The translations under genes and the position numbers were made by a program. Below the pieces are notes generated by a model. The model was not told the origin of the DNA and ran no database searches. It was given only the letters and a program-made list of their open reading frames with translations. From JBCCXZ01 sp965228005 (GTDB lineage: Bacteria > Planctomycetota > Planctomycetia > Pirellulales > Lacipirellulaceae), in assembly GCA_965228005.1 (NCBI GenBank), contig CBDDGV010000001.1, positions 434,001 to 498,000 on the forward strand: a DNA stretch of 64,000 nt, given 5' to 3'. Shown here in pieces: positions 46,679-56,157 of the stretch; position 1 is the stretch's first letter, and each line of letters starts with the position of its first letter.

Positions 46679-48559
46679 CTATCGCTTTTCTAGGCGAACC
46701 GTATCGAACAGCCGATCGTCTAGCGTGTAGGCGCGAAATTCCAGCGTAGGGCCGTTTATGTGCACCATCACGTAATGGTGCGCCCGGCGGACGTGATTCT
46801 GGAAGAAGGTGCGCACGGGACCGGGGGTTTCCAAGCCGCCGCCGCCGCCGCCGGTGATGACGTACATCGGGGCATCGGCTCCTTTCGCCTTCCCTTTCTC
46901 GACGGGCCAAGTCCGCTCGTAAGAGTGGATGTGGCCGTTCCAGACGATGTCGACATTGTGCTCCTCGTAGAGCGGAGAGAGTTGGCGGACGCGGGTGTCG
47001 CCGTGGGTGCTCTTGCTGGTCTGCCATAGATCACCGTAGTCGTTCTCGTCCGATGAATAAGGCGGGTGATGGTGGCAGACAAACTTCCATTCGGCGTCGG
47101 AGTCATCAAGTACTTTGTTCAGCCACTTGTACTGCTCCGAGCCCGGCCCGACTTTGCGGTTGGAGTCGATCATGAAAAAGTGGGCGTTGCCATAACGGAA
47201 ATCATAGAAGTACTCCGGATCGGGCAGCGACATGTAATCGTAGTAGTTACGGGCGTCCTGCTCGTGGTTGCCGAGCACTGGGAACAGCGGCACGCGGCAG
47301 ATAAGTTCCTCCATGCCCGGGAAGAAGTGGCCGGTCCAGTGGCTGTTGTCGGCGCCGGTACTGACGAGATCACCCGCGTGGAGCACGAAGCTTGGCCGCT
47401 GACCCCAGGCGAGCTTGCAGAGCTTCGAGCAGACGGTCGGATTGCCCTGTGTGTCGCCGATCACGGCAAACGCGAAGGGGGTCTCCGGCTCGACTGCTGT
47501 GGTGAAAGTGTAGGGTTCGCTGAAGATTGCGTCGCCGGACTCGGTTTCCGTTTCAGCACGATAGAAGTAGAGCTGCTGAGACTTGAGCCCGGTCAACTTG
47601 ACTTCATGGATCGAAGCGCCGGAGTCGAGCAGAAGCCGCTGTTCACATTCGGCGGTTTCGCCGTAGTGGACGATCGACTTGCCCGGCTCGCTGGTCTGCC
47701 ACATGACGGTCATGCTCTCGCGGGTTCCGTACTGAAGGTAGGGTTTGATGACAAACTCAAGAGGATCTGCAGATCTTTGCGCTGTTAGCGCTGCGAGCTT
47801 CTTGTTGCTCGCAAAGGAGTGCTCGACCCAGGCCGGCTTGGCGGCCCTGTCGTAGATGCTCACCTGGCGGATGCGGCCTTCGTGGAGGTAGTTCTCGTTG
47901 CGGTCGCGGTAGGCTCCTATCACAAACGGGGCCGATCTCGGGTAGAGGATGGCCCCCGATTGTTCCTCGGACTCCCCGTCGAGCCGGCCGTTGACGTAGA
48001 GCCGCATCCGGGCACCGTCGTAGACCCCGACGACGTGGTACCACTTGCCCATTTCGTAGCGGGTCTCGCCGGACAGATAGGTGAGCACCCCGTCGCCGTC
48101 GTCGGCGCCCTCGCTGGAAACCGCGAAGTAGAAGCCGCTCTCGTTATAGCCGAGTATCCAGCCGGTTTCCGCGTACCCGTTGTCTTGCATCACGCCGATG
48201 ATGCCGCCCCACGGTTGCCGTTTGTCTACAGTGACCCACGCAGAAACCGTAAGCGACTCCGCGGGCAGCGACTCCTGGACCTCAGCGATATCCTTCGCGA
48301 TGACGCAGGCAGAGGACCACCCACTGAAGTGGAGCGACTCGCCTTGTTCGTCCTGAACAATACGGGTGCGGCCTTCCAAGCGGGCGTCGGGGCCTAGGCG
48401 GGCCTGTACTCGGTCGTTGCTAACCGCCTCGCTGTTGAATCGCCAATCCGCAACAGGATCGGGGCCCTTGTGGGCCCAGGCACTGGATGCAAGAGTCGCG
48501 ATGGCGACCGAGACTACGAACCATGTCACGAAAGGCGTAACTCGCTGACGAGTAATCAT
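46679..48559 (-). CDS. Secreted LamG/purple-acid-phosphatase-like metallophosphoesterase, copy 1 (626 aa)
   Basis: ATG 48559 gives a signal peptide (TWFVVSVAIATLASSAWA). A LamG/concanavalin-like lectin domain follows at about 55-230 (GKWYHVVGVYDGARMRLYVNG). The purple-acid-phosphatase fibronectin-like domain is next (VIKPYLQYGTRESMTVMWQT). The metallophosphatase domain then shows VIGDTQGNP, HAGDLVSTGADN, VLGNHEQDARNYY, CHHHPPYSSDEND and NGHIHSYERTWPV, so all metal-binding motifs are intact. It is the last gene of a three-gene minus-strand cluster. Phosphate esters or phosphorylated glycans are likely substrates. Confidence 0.88.
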   Translation of the reverse strand: MITRQRVTPFVTWFVVSVAIATLASSAWAHKGPDPVADWRFNSEAVSNDRVQARLGPDARLEGRTRIVQDEQGESLHFSGWSSACVIAKDIAEVQESLPAESLTVSAWVTVDKRQPWGGIIGVMQDNGYAETGWILGYNESGFYFAVSSEGADDGDGVLTYLSGETRYEMGKWYHVVGVYDGARMRLYVNGRLDGESEEQSGAILYPRSAPFVIGAYRDRNENYLHEGRIRQVSIYDRAAKPAWVEHSFASNKKLAALTAQRSADPLEFVIKPYLQYGTRESMTVMWQTSEPGKSIVHYGETAECEQRLLLDSGASIHEVKLTGLKSQQLYFYRAETETESGDAIFSEPYTFTTAVEPETPFAFAVIGDTQGNPTVCSKLCKLAWGQRPSFVLHAGDLVSTGADNSHWTGHFFPGMEELICRVPLFPVLGNHEQDARNYYDYMSLPDPEYFYDFRYGNAHFFMIDSNRKVGPGSEQYKWLNKVLDDSDAEWKFVCHHHPPYSSDENDYGDLWQTSKSTHGDTRVRQLSPLYEEHNVDIVWNGHIHSYERTWPVEKGKAKGADAPMYVITGGGGGGLETPGPVRTFFQNHVRRAHHYVMVHINGPTLEFRAYTLDDRLFDTVRLEKR

Positions 48560-48706
48560 ATCCGTTGGACCTCGATTGCTGGTGAACGATAGCCTTGCGG
48601 ACTCGTTCACTGAGTCTAGAGCGGCAATCTGGCGCGTCTTCTTCAGCCGGAGGTACCCCAGAAGTAGTGCCCCGCCGACTCCTTGAATTCACGTAGCTCC
48701 TCTTGC

Positions 48707-50677
48707 CTATTTGTTCGACCGTGGCCTCGCCCTGCTAGAGAGCGTGAACAAGTCTTTCATCACGCCATTCAAGTCGTACATCCGCAGTTCGAAGGTTTCG
48801 TGATCGACATTAACCAAACAGTAGTGGTGGCCTCGATCAACTTTTGAGGAGAACGCAACCGGGTTAGGGGCGAAGTCTTCCAAATTGCCGCCGCCTCCGC
48901 CGCACAGCAGGTAGACCACCCCTGCACCGTCGGTGGTAGCGGATTGGATGGGCCGCGAACGCTCGTAGCTGTGGATGTGGCCAAACATCACCAGGTCGAC
49001 TCCGTACTGTTCGAAGAGCGGCACGAGTTGCCTGACGTTGGGGTCGCCGTAGACAGCTTCCTGGTTCCAGGAGTTGCCGTAGTCGTCTTCGTCGGAGCAG
49101 AACGGCGCGTGGTGGAAGCAGACAACTCTCCACACGGCGTCGCTCTGCTTCAGACGCTGTTCCAGCCACGCGTGCTGACGAGCGCCGGGAGCGAACTCAG
49201 TCGCGGCCAGGTTGCTATCGAGCATGAAAAACTCGGTATTGCCATAACGGAACGCGTAGGGAGACTCGTCCCCTGGCAGCGAGTGGTACCGTTTGTACCA
49301 ATAGAGGTCGCCCTCCCCGTTGCCCGGAACCGGGAAGAACGGCACGCGGCTGCATAGCCCAGCAACGCCGGCGAAGTACTCGTGGGTCCACTGCCACTTG
49401 GCGTGCTCCTTACCTCCGTCGGTCAAGTCCCCGAGCACGACCACGAAGTTCGGACGCTCCCCCCAGATGCGTTTGCTAAGTGCATGATTGATGTGTGGGC
49501 GAGTTTCCGTATCTCCCAATACGGCAAATCGGAACGCATCGTCTGGTCCGACTGCCGTCTGGAACGTAAGGGTCCCGGACGAGATGGAATCGCCGTCGTC
49601 GGTCTTTGCTGTCACACGGTAGAAATAGGGGGTGTGGTCTTCGAGTCCGGTGATCTCGTACTCCTGGATGCGCCCCTCAGTGTCCAACACAACCGATTCT
49701 CCAAGCTTGGCGGACGGCCCCCACTCGAGCGTGGCCGTCGCCGGTCGATCGGTCTCCCATAGAACTCGCATTGACCGCTGTGTGGCCGCGTTTAGGTACG
49801 GGCCCGCCGTGAAGTGGAACGCTCCGGGGTGGATGAGCCCTTGGGTTAGGTGATCTTGAAACTCCTTGTAGTTTGCCTCGATCAAGGAGGCTTCGATAGC
49901 AAAGTCGTAGAGACGCGCGTGGTGGATCAGATTTGAGAGCCGCATCTCGGGCTCATTTTCCAGGTAAGCCGCCATTTCCAGCAGAGGCCGATCGATTGCC
50001 CAGTGGAGACCGCCGGTCGGGATCACCTCTTCCGCAACCAGCTCGCCGTTGACGTAGAGCTTGGCGTTGCGACCGTCGCACGTGACAACCGCGTGCCACC
50101 AATACTCTTGAAATCCACCGCCCTCCTGCCCGTCGTAATCCAGGACGACAGGCTCTCCGGCCTCTTGGCCGAGGTGCGCCACGAATCGCGGCTGGCCGTT
50201 CTTCAGAGAGTGGTAGGCAAACGCCCACCCCGCCTTCTGCGGGGCCTGGTCTCCGCCCGCGACTGCGGCAAACCCGATGGGTTGATTCACGTGGTGGTTG
50301 ATCCACGACTCAAAGCTGAACCCCTTACGGGGAGTTTCGACTCCTTCCAGCGCATCGCGGAACCGCTCTGTCGGGGACTGCCCCATGAGCCGGAGTGCAA
50401 CCGAATCGCGTGCGAGCTCCGGCCGCGGCGCAACAGCAGCCTCCGGTGTCGGCGTTATCCTGGTCCGCCCTCGGCGCGGGAGCGTGTATTGGGGCCTGAA
50501 TTGCCATTCCTTCAAGAGACCGTCCGCGCGATTTTCGGCCCGTTGGTGGGTGTGGTTCTCGTGCGCTACGCACGCGGTCGATAACGAGAGAGTCGTGGCC
50601 AACGCAGAGGCAGCCAACGGAAGAAGCACGAGCGGTCGATGGGTTGTCATGTCTCGTGTGGTCCATAGTGTGTTCAT
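48707..50677 (-). CDS. LamG/purple-acid-phosphatase-like protein, copy 2, with altered GNHE motif (656 aa)
   Basis: It has the same domain order as its neighbour downstream: signal peptide (PLAASALATTLSLSTACVA), LamG domain (WWHAVVTCDGRNAKLYVNGE), fibronectin-like domain and metallophosphatase domain. The motifs VLGDTETRP, VVLGDLTDGGKEH, FHHAPFCSDEDD and FGHIHSYERSRP are present. The GNHE motif, however, reads GNGEGD, so the conserved His is replaced by Gly; the DNA (GGCAACGGGGAG) supports this. Activity may be lost or changed. The start at 50677 abuts the stop of the gene upstream, so they are probably coupled. The alternative start is M10 at 50650. Confidence 0.85.
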   Translation of the reverse strand: MNTLWTTRDMTTHRPLVLLPLAASALATTLSLSTACVAHENHTHQRAENRADGLLKEWQFRPQYTLPRRGRTRITPTPEAAVAPRPELARDSVALRLMGQSPTERFRDALEGVETPRKGFSFESWINHHVNQPIGFAAVAGGDQAPQKAGWAFAYHSLKNGQPRFVAHLGQEAGEPVVLDYDGQEGGGFQEYWWHAVVTCDGRNAKLYVNGELVAEEVIPTGGLHWAIDRPLLEMAAYLENEPEMRLSNLIHHARLYDFAIEASLIEANYKEFQDHLTQGLIHPGAFHFTAGPYLNAATQRSMRVLWETDRPATATLEWGPSAKLGESVVLDTEGRIQEYEITGLEDHTPYFYRVTAKTDDGDSISSGTLTFQTAVGPDDAFRFAVLGDTETRPHINHALSKRIWGERPNFVVVLGDLTDGGKEHAKWQWTHEYFAGVAGLCSRVPFFPVPGNGEGDLYWYKRYHSLPGDESPYAFRYGNTEFFMLDSNLAATEFAPGARQHAWLEQRLKQSDAVWRVVCFHHAPFCSDEDDYGNSWNQEAVYGDPNVRQLVPLFEQYGVDLVMFGHIHSYERSRPIQSATTDGAGVVYLLCGGGGGNLEDFAPNPVAFSSKVDRGHHYCLVNVDHETFELRMYDLNGVMKDLFTLSSRARPRSNK

Positions 50678-51841
50678 CTACCTTGCACTCAATCCCGGGG
50701 GCTCTTGTTCGACCTCGCCGCCCGTGGCTCCGGACTGCGGTTCGATTAGCCCAAGGAACGGCGGTGGGATCTTGTCCGAATCCCTCCAGAAACTCGAAAA
50801 CCCCATCAAGGCGGCAGATGAGGATGCGTACTGGCCCTGGGTGGCAGCGACGTTCTCCCGCACTCCGAGAGCCGGGATGTCGGGCCCGATAGCGGCCGCC
50901 CAGATCCATTCGGAACCCGGCAAGTCGGCGCCGTGGTTCTTCCAGCCTTCGCGGCCGCCCCCGCGGCCGTGATCGGTCGTGATGATCATCGAAGTCTTGC
51001 CGCGGTACTTCTCGCTTTGCTGCGCGTACTCCCACAGTTCTTTGAGATACCCGTCGCACCTCCTTGCGGCATCTAGATAGAGGTCGTACCGACCGCTGTG
51101 GCACCAGTCGTCGGTCTCGTCCAGAGCAAGGTAAAGGACTGAAGGCTCCTCGGTCTTCAGGTACTCGACCGCCCCCATAAAGGTGAGGAAGTCGAAGCGA
51201 GCGCCGCCCCAGTAGTGCGGCGTTTCGAGTACGGCCCGATTGAGGAGCTGGAGCGTTGTCTCGCTAGATGCGCGATCAAACCTCTGCCAACCTGCGTTGA
51301 CGTAGATTCCGTTACGGTCAGAGTTGATGATGTAGGGAAAGACATCCCACGAAGCAAAAGCGGCGACGCTACCATCGATCGACGGCTGCCCCGCGAGCCA
51401 CTCAAGCACCGTCTCGTTCTTGTTGTTCCGCTTGTTGTTCGAGTCCACCTCGTCATCCGGAAAGCCGCAGAGGATCTCCTGATAGCCAGGATACGAGAAG
51501 TACTTCCCGTTGCGGACCGTTACTGTACTGCCGGCTTCGATAGAACCGAAGATCTGGCCGTTGCTCGCAATCTCACTCCACAGAAAAGGCATCAACCGCG
51601 ACCGGCGGACTTCCGGATCGTCATGCCAGAACTTTGCCCGGAGCCGGTCGGGGTTCTCCACCCCTCCAATGTCCTTGTCAAACAGTCGGGCTTCCGGACC
51701 GGCAAAGACTTCTTCTCCGCGAAGTCCGTCAAGCGTGACCATCCACAGGTAACGCTCAGGCCCAGCCGCTTCAGCGACGGGAAGCAAGCGAGTACCGCCG
51801 CAAAGCAAACCGGCGGTCAAAACCAATAAGACAGCCCGCAT
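50678..51841 (-). CDS. Secreted alkaline-phosphatase-superfamily phosphodiesterase/phosphatase (387 aa)
   Basis: The start is ATG 51841, with GGAG eight bases upstream. A signal peptide (VLLVLTAGLLCGGTRLLPVA) is followed by a domain with LWMVTLDGLRGEEVF (metal-binding Asp), a likely nucleophile region GKYFSYPGYQEILCGFPDD, ALDETDDWCHSG and the signature ITTDHGRGGG near residue 285. These fit the alkaline phosphatase/phosphodiesterase superfamily. The substrate is unknown. It is the first gene of the cluster with the two LamG-phosphatases. The divergent XylR-type regulator at 52094 probably controls it. Confidence 0.8.
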   Translation of the reverse strand: MRAVLLVLTAGLLCGGTRLLPVAEAAGPERYLWMVTLDGLRGEEVFAGPEARLFDKDIGGVENPDRLRAKFWHDDPEVRRSRLMPFLWSEIASNGQIFGSIEAGSTVTVRNGKYFSYPGYQEILCGFPDDEVDSNNKRNNKNETVLEWLAGQPSIDGSVAAFASWDVFPYIINSDRNGIYVNAGWQRFDRASSETTLQLLNRAVLETPHYWGGARFDFLTFMGAVEYLKTEEPSVLYLALDETDDWCHSGRYDLYLDAARRCDGYLKELWEYAQQSEKYRGKTSMIITTDHGRGGGREGWKNHGADLPGSEWIWAAAIGPDIPALGVRENVAATQGQYASSSAALMGFSSFWRDSDKIPPPFLGLIEPQSGATGGEVEQEPPGLSAR

Positions 51842-52093
51842 AGGGGTGCTCCTTGAGCAGCGAAGTTTGAGCGTTTCTCGCTCGATCTCATCGTGGTGGC
51901 GTCAGCCTAGGCCGCAAAACCGGGACCGCACACTGTTCCCGACGCAGAGGAATTGACGCTGTGCGCACAACAGGTTGTCGGTACGGCGATATATTCTCGG
52001 TTCCTTAACTTCCTGATCATATCTTGGGCCTGGAGCAGAAGTGCGTCTGGACGCAGAGCAACCGGTGTGTGGCACGTTGACGGGGGTTACTCG
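51842..52093. promoter_or_regulatory. Divergent promoter region between the phosphatase cluster and the XylR-type gene
   Basis: This 252-bp region holds the promoters of both units. ACAAC-AG-GTTGT at 51967-51978 is a perfect short inverted repeat and is a possible operator for the XylR-type protein. An AT-rich stretch (GATATATTC and nearby) lies just downstream. No gene is seen. Confidence 0.35.
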
Positions 52094-53347
52094 ATGCACA
52101 AACGACAAAAAGTTGCCTTGCTGATCGATACTGCCACGACCTGGGGGTCCGGTCTGATCGAAGGGATCGCCGACTACGCGCACAACAGTGCCGACTGGCA
52201 CCTCTTCCTGGGGCCATACGGGAAGTACGACCGCATGCGGCTCCCAGCCAACTGGGACGGCGACGGCGTCATCGCCCGGGTTACTTCGCAAGAGTTGGCC
52301 GACGAGTTGGTGGAACGGGGTCTGCCGACGGTGAATGTCTCCTGGTACACCTTCAATGAAGACAAGATTCCCCGTTGCACTTGCGACGAAGCGGACATCG
52401 CACGCCGGGCGGCAAGGTACTTCCTCGACCGAGGTTTCCGTCAGTTTGCCTACTGCGGGTCCGCGATCAGGGCAAACTACTTCGACCGGGTCGCGTTAGC
52501 ATTCCAAGAGGAGCTGCAGCACCGCTCCCACAGGTGTTACACGTACAACCCTCGCGTAGATCCCGAAGGCTTCTTTCCAAGCCGCGAAGAACTCGAATCA
52601 CTGGTCGAGTGGCTGGTCGACCTCCCCAGGCCGATCGCCCTGTTGGCGTTCGACAGCATCCAGGCCCGCTACGTCACCGAGGCTTGCCAGGTTGCCGGGA
52701 TCGGAATCCCCCACGAAGTAGCCGTCCTCGGAGGCGAGTACGACTTCTTGAGTTCTACGGTTTCACGTCCACTGCTTTCGAGCATCGACCACTCGCCGTT
52801 CCGGGTCGGGACCGCGGCGGCGCAACTGCTGTCCGATCTTCTCAATGGGGCTCCCATCCCAAGCGAGCCTATACTGCTGCCGGGCACACGGATCATTACG
52901 CGTCAGTCGACGGACACCGTCGCCGTGACCGACGACCTGTTAGCGGCGTGCGTACGCTTTATCAAAGATCACTGCCACGAACGCATCCAGGTCCGAGATA
53001 TCCTGCGGGCAGTGCCGATCAGCCGGCGAGCGATGGAGAAGGGCTTCCGGAAGCACCTGGGGCGTTCTCCGGCCGAAGAGATCCGCCGGGTGCGAGTGGG
53101 CAACGCCGTAACGCTCCTCTGCGACACCGCTTGGCCGATGACCAAGATCGCCGCAGAGTGCGGCTTCGAGCGTGTGGAACTGCTCACCCGAGCTTTCCGC
53201 CGAGAGCTCGACGTGACGCCCTCACAATTCCGTAAGCAGCTCGCTCGTGACCGAGCCAACGCAGACGATCTTCCTCTGCCACAATCGGCCTCTCGGTCTG
53301 CCCCGGCACAGGAGAACCGTTCACTCCTGAGTTCGTCATTGGCGTAA
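52094..53347 (+). CDS. XylR-type AraC-family regulator with LacI-like sensor domain (417 aa)
   Basis: ATG 52094 is preferred because it starts the sensor domain: MHKRQKVALLIDTATTWGSG begins a periplasmic-binding (LacI/XylR) fold, with GDGVIARVTSQELADELVE and GIPHEVAVLGGEYDF. The C-terminal 110 residues are an AraC-type double helix-turn-helix (VRDILRAVPISRRAMEKGF and CGFERVELLTRAFRRELDV). This layout matches XylR, which binds a sugar in the sensor and activates transcription. The divergent position next to the phosphatase cluster suggests it controls those genes. The sugar is unknown. Confidence 0.9.
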   Translation: MHKRQKVALLIDTATTWGSGLIEGIADYAHNSADWHLFLGPYGKYDRMRLPANWDGDGVIARVTSQELADELVERGLPTVNVSWYTFNEDKIPRCTCDEADIARRAARYFLDRGFRQFAYCGSAIRANYFDRVALAFQEELQHRSHRCYTYNPRVDPEGFFPSREELESLVEWLVDLPRPIALLAFDSIQARYVTEACQVAGIGIPHEVAVLGGEYDFLSSTVSRPLLSSIDHSPFRVGTAAAQLLSDLLNGAPIPSEPILLPGTRIITRQSTDTVAVTDDLLAACVRFIKDHCHERIQVRDILRAVPISRRAMEKGFRKHLGRSPAEEIRRVRVGNAVTLLCDTAWPMTKIAAECGFERVELLTRAFRRELDVTPSQFRKQLARDRANADDLPLPQSASRSAPAQENRSLLSSSLA

Positions 53348-53348
53348 C

Positions 53349-53363
53349 GACGCATACTGCGTC
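53349..53363 (+). terminator. Short hairpin after the XylR-type gene
   Basis: GACGCA-TAC-TGCGTC is a perfect 6-bp stem directly after the stop at 53347. No T-run follows, so it is only a weak terminator candidate. Confidence 0.25.
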
Positions 53364-53460
53364 ATCCCCTGCGCACGCTGGAGCGGTCCCCAACTCCCCG
53401 GGTCGGTATCTTACGCACATCGTGGGGTGTTTCCGATACCGTGAGCCTGAGGTGTTTGCC

Positions 53461-54756
53461 GTGCACGAGGACTGCGTCCGCTCTCTAGCTGTCTTCCCTG
53501 CGGGTTCGAACGGCGAGTTCGACCTCCCGCCCGAGTTAGTCCGCGTGATCGAACGGGGCGAGGGCTGCCGCCTCTGGACCACGGACGGTGGCGAGATGCT
53601 CGATTTCTCCATGGGATGGGGCTCAGCCCTCGTGGGACACGCACATCCGGAAGTGGTCAATGCGGTGCGCAACCAGGTCGCCAAGGGCGCCAACTTCGCT
53701 TACACCACCGATCGATCACTGGAACTCGCTGAACGCATCGTTGCCCTCAGCCCCGCATGCGACGCGGTGCGATTCTGCGCCTCGGGCACCGAAGCAACGA
53801 TGTACTGCCTAAGGCTGGCCCGCGCGTACAGCGGCAAGAACAAAGTCCTCAAGTTTGAGGGCGCCTACCACGGCTCGCACGATGTCGGGGTATCAAGCCT
53901 CTTCCCCTCTGAGCCGATCGACTACCCGATCAACCAGCCCTCGTCGGCCGGGATGGCGCCCGGAACGGAAGCCGATGTGCTGATTGCGCCGTTCAACGAT
54001 CTGGAAAGTACCGAGCAGATCATTTCGGCTCATTCCAGCGAGTTAGCTGCCGTAATCGTTGAACCGCTGCAGCGGTGCGTGAAACCCAAGCCGGAGTTCC
54101 TGCTGGGCTTGCGTCGTCTAGCCGATCAACACGGAGTGCTACTGGTCTTCGACGAGGTCGTCACCGGATTCCGGCTTGCCTTCGGCGGCGCCCAAGAACT
54201 CTACGGCGTGACATCCGATCTGGTCGCCTACGGCAAAGCACTCGGCGGCGGGCTCCCGATCGGGGCCTTTGGCGGTCGGGGCGACATTATGGACCTCGTC
54301 CGGGAGGACCGGCTCGACGGCCCGCAGGACTATGTGTGGGTCGCTTCGTCGTTGGGTGGGAACCCGGTTTCGACCGCGGCGGCGGCAGCGGCGCTGAACG
54401 TCTTCTCGGGCGACGGCGTTTACGAACAACTCCACGACATGGGCCGCTACATGCGGGGCGCCATGCAACAAGTGCTCGACGAGTTGGGCGTTGACGGGCA
54501 GATTCTGGGTGACGGCCCGTTGGCCCAGGTCGCGTTCACAACCGAACAGGTTACCGACTACCGAACCAGCCGAAGCGGAAACCGGCAGCTCGGACGGACC
54601 GTCATGCTCGGCCTGTTCGAGCGGGGCATCTTTCTGAACCCCATGGGCACAAAGCTCTACCTCTCGCTGGCCCACACCCATGCCGAGTGCGACGAGTTTT
54701 GTCGCCGATTCGAAGCCGCGCTCTCGTCGGCACTTGAGACCGCGGTGACAGGCTAG
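53461..54756 (+). CDS. Class III aminotransferase, glutamate-1-semialdehyde aminomutase-like (about 431 aa)
   Basis: This is a PLP-dependent fold-type I enzyme. It has FSMGWGSALVGHAHPEVVNA near the N-terminus, CASGTEATMYCLRLARA, FEGAYHGSHD, LVFDEVVTGFRL and the PLP lysine in VAYGKALGGGLPIGAFGG. It resembles glutamate-1-semialdehyde aminomutase and related amino-group transferases, but no heme-pathway genes are nearby, so the true substrate is uncertain. GTG 53461 with GAGG nine bases upstream is preferred over GTG 53422. The gene follows the XylR-type gene by about 110 bp. Confidence 0.85.
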   Translation: MHEDCVRSLAVFPAGSNGEFDLPPELVRVIERGEGCRLWTTDGGEMLDFSMGWGSALVGHAHPEVVNAVRNQVAKGANFAYTTDRSLELAERIVALSPACDAVRFCASGTEATMYCLRLARAYSGKNKVLKFEGAYHGSHDVGVSSLFPSEPIDYPINQPSSAGMAPGTEADVLIAPFNDLESTEQIISAHSSELAAVIVEPLQRCVKPKPEFLLGLRRLADQHGVLLVFDEVVTGFRLAFGGAQELYGVTSDLVAYGKALGGGLPIGAFGGRGDIMDLVREDRLDGPQDYVWVASSLGGNPVSTAAAAAALNVFSGDGVYEQLHDMGRYMRGAMQQVLDELGVDGQILGDGPLAQVAFTTEQVTDYRTSRSGNRQLGRTVMLGLFERGIFLNPMGTKLYLSLAHTHAECDEFCRRFEAALSSALETAVTG

Positions 54757-54823
54757 GCAGACGTTGTGGCTTCTTGACTATCGCCAATAACCAATTATTA
54801 GTCAGCGAGCGAACCCAACCGAT

Positions 54824-55987
54824 CTAATTGGTCCGGCGGTTGCCGATCGCCAGCCGCTGGCTCGCTCGGGTGCCCACATCGCTCCAGACCTGCTCGTCAA
54901 TGTCTTCGGCGAACGACTCCACGTGCCCGTCACAGTACACTCCCTGGGCGATGCCCGGGTGGTTGCTACCGAAACAGAGCTGGAGTTTCTGGCAATCAAC
55001 CGAGTCCGGTGACCGACACAGTTCTGTGTTCTCTTCTTTGGTCTTGCCCTGAAAGTTGATTGGGACTGCGGTCGAGCCGAGGAACTCTGAGAGATCAGAC
55101 CCGGGTGAAGTATCGATGTCGTCGCTCCCGCCCCACCAGTGGTCCTTCCGACTGCCCGCTTGGTCTTCCGCAGTGCCGCCCAGATCGGATTGAGTCTCTG
55201 AGTCGTGTAGAGTCTCTGCGACCAAGAGCGTGTTGGAAGTACCGTCTTCTATCTGGGCGAAACGGTAGCCTTTTGGGGTGCCAAACTTCCGCTTGCGGCC
55301 TTGATCTCTGGCAGCGTCGTTTGTGTCGTTCAGAGCCACCAGCGCGCCGTCCGCGCCCTCGTAGTTGGGCGGCGCCCCGGCGAGTTGCTCTGGGTTGCCG
55401 TGAAGAAAGTACGTTTGACCGGCGTGGTACTGCCTCACCTGCAGGCCGCTGGCAACTCCGATGTAGGAAACCGGCGACCGGTCTTGAACAACCCAGCTAT
55501 CGGCGGTCGTATCGAACTGGTGTTCGGGCAAGCCCGCGCTGGGGCAGCGGTACACCTCAATTACCGTCTCGACCAGAAGAATGTTCTTGAAGTCGTCCGG
55601 GAGATTGTCCCGATCGTACGATGGCCCGTTCCAGGCCCACTGGAAATTATTGAAGCTGTCCTCACCAACCTCGCCGATATCAAACAGATTGCCCTGCTCC
55701 AAGTAGGGTAGTATCCAGTAGCTCCAAGAGCTTCCCTCCGTAAGCACGGCTCCCATCGGGAGGTGATTGTTGGTGCTATAGAAATTCTGCATCGCCAAAC
55801 CGATCTGGCGGAGGTTGTTCGAGCACTGCGAGCGGCGAGCCGCCTCGCGGGCGGACTGGATCGCAGGCAACAGCAGGGCGACCAGCACGCCGATGATCGC
55901 GATCACCACCAGCAGTTCCACAAGCGTGAAGGCCCTATCCGTGGTCCGAGGGCGTGTACTCGCAGCTTGCTGCCGTTGAATTGCCAT
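54824..55987 (-). CDS. DUF1559 prepilin-like protein (387 aa)
   Basis: ATG 55987 with GGAGAGAAG upstream is the start. After a short leader the prepilin sequence AFTLVELLVVIAIIGVLVAL and LLPAIQSAREAARRSQCSNN appear, followed by the DUF1559 body, which ends LCFGSNHPGIAQGVYCDGHV. It is a paralogue of the protein at 34221. It lies downstream of, and on the same strand as, the triple PEP-CTERM gene with 170 bp between, and may belong to the same transcription unit. The function is unknown. Confidence 0.92.
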   Translation of the reverse strand: MAIQRQQAASTRPRTTDRAFTLVELLVVIAIIGVLVALLLPAIQSAREAARRSQCSNNLRQIGLAMQNFYSTNNHLPMGAVLTEGSSWSYWILPYLEQGNLFDIGEVGEDSFNNFQWAWNGPSYDRDNLPDDFKNILLVETVIEVYRCPSAGLPEHQFDTTADSWVVQDRSPVSYIGVASGLQVRQYHAGQTYFLHGNPEQLAGAPPNYEGADGALVALNDTNDAARDQGRKRKFGTPKGYRFAQIEDGTSNTLLVAETLHDSETQSDLGGTAEDQAGSRKDHWWGGSDDIDTSPGSDLSEFLGSTAVPINFQGKTKEENTELCRSPDSVDCQKLQLCFGSNHPGIAQGVYCDGHVESFAEDIDEQVWSDVGTRASQRLAIGNRRTN

Positions 55988-56157
55988 CTTCACTTCTCTC
56001 CGATGATTCGGGTTGGTGTTACGCCCGGCCCGTTCCACTCTTCCATGACCAGAAACCGTTCTACTCACGTTGCACTCGTCTCAACATCATGGGCTGCGCA
56101 AAGCCATTGACGGCCTGCGTCGCGAGCATCACCGCCCCGACGCAGATTCGTCGACCG

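Noticed and set aside
54775..54804. TGACTA / TAGTCA inverted repeat after the class III aminotransferase
   Set aside because: The stem is only 6 bp with an 18-nt loop and no T-run; it is too weak to call a terminator.
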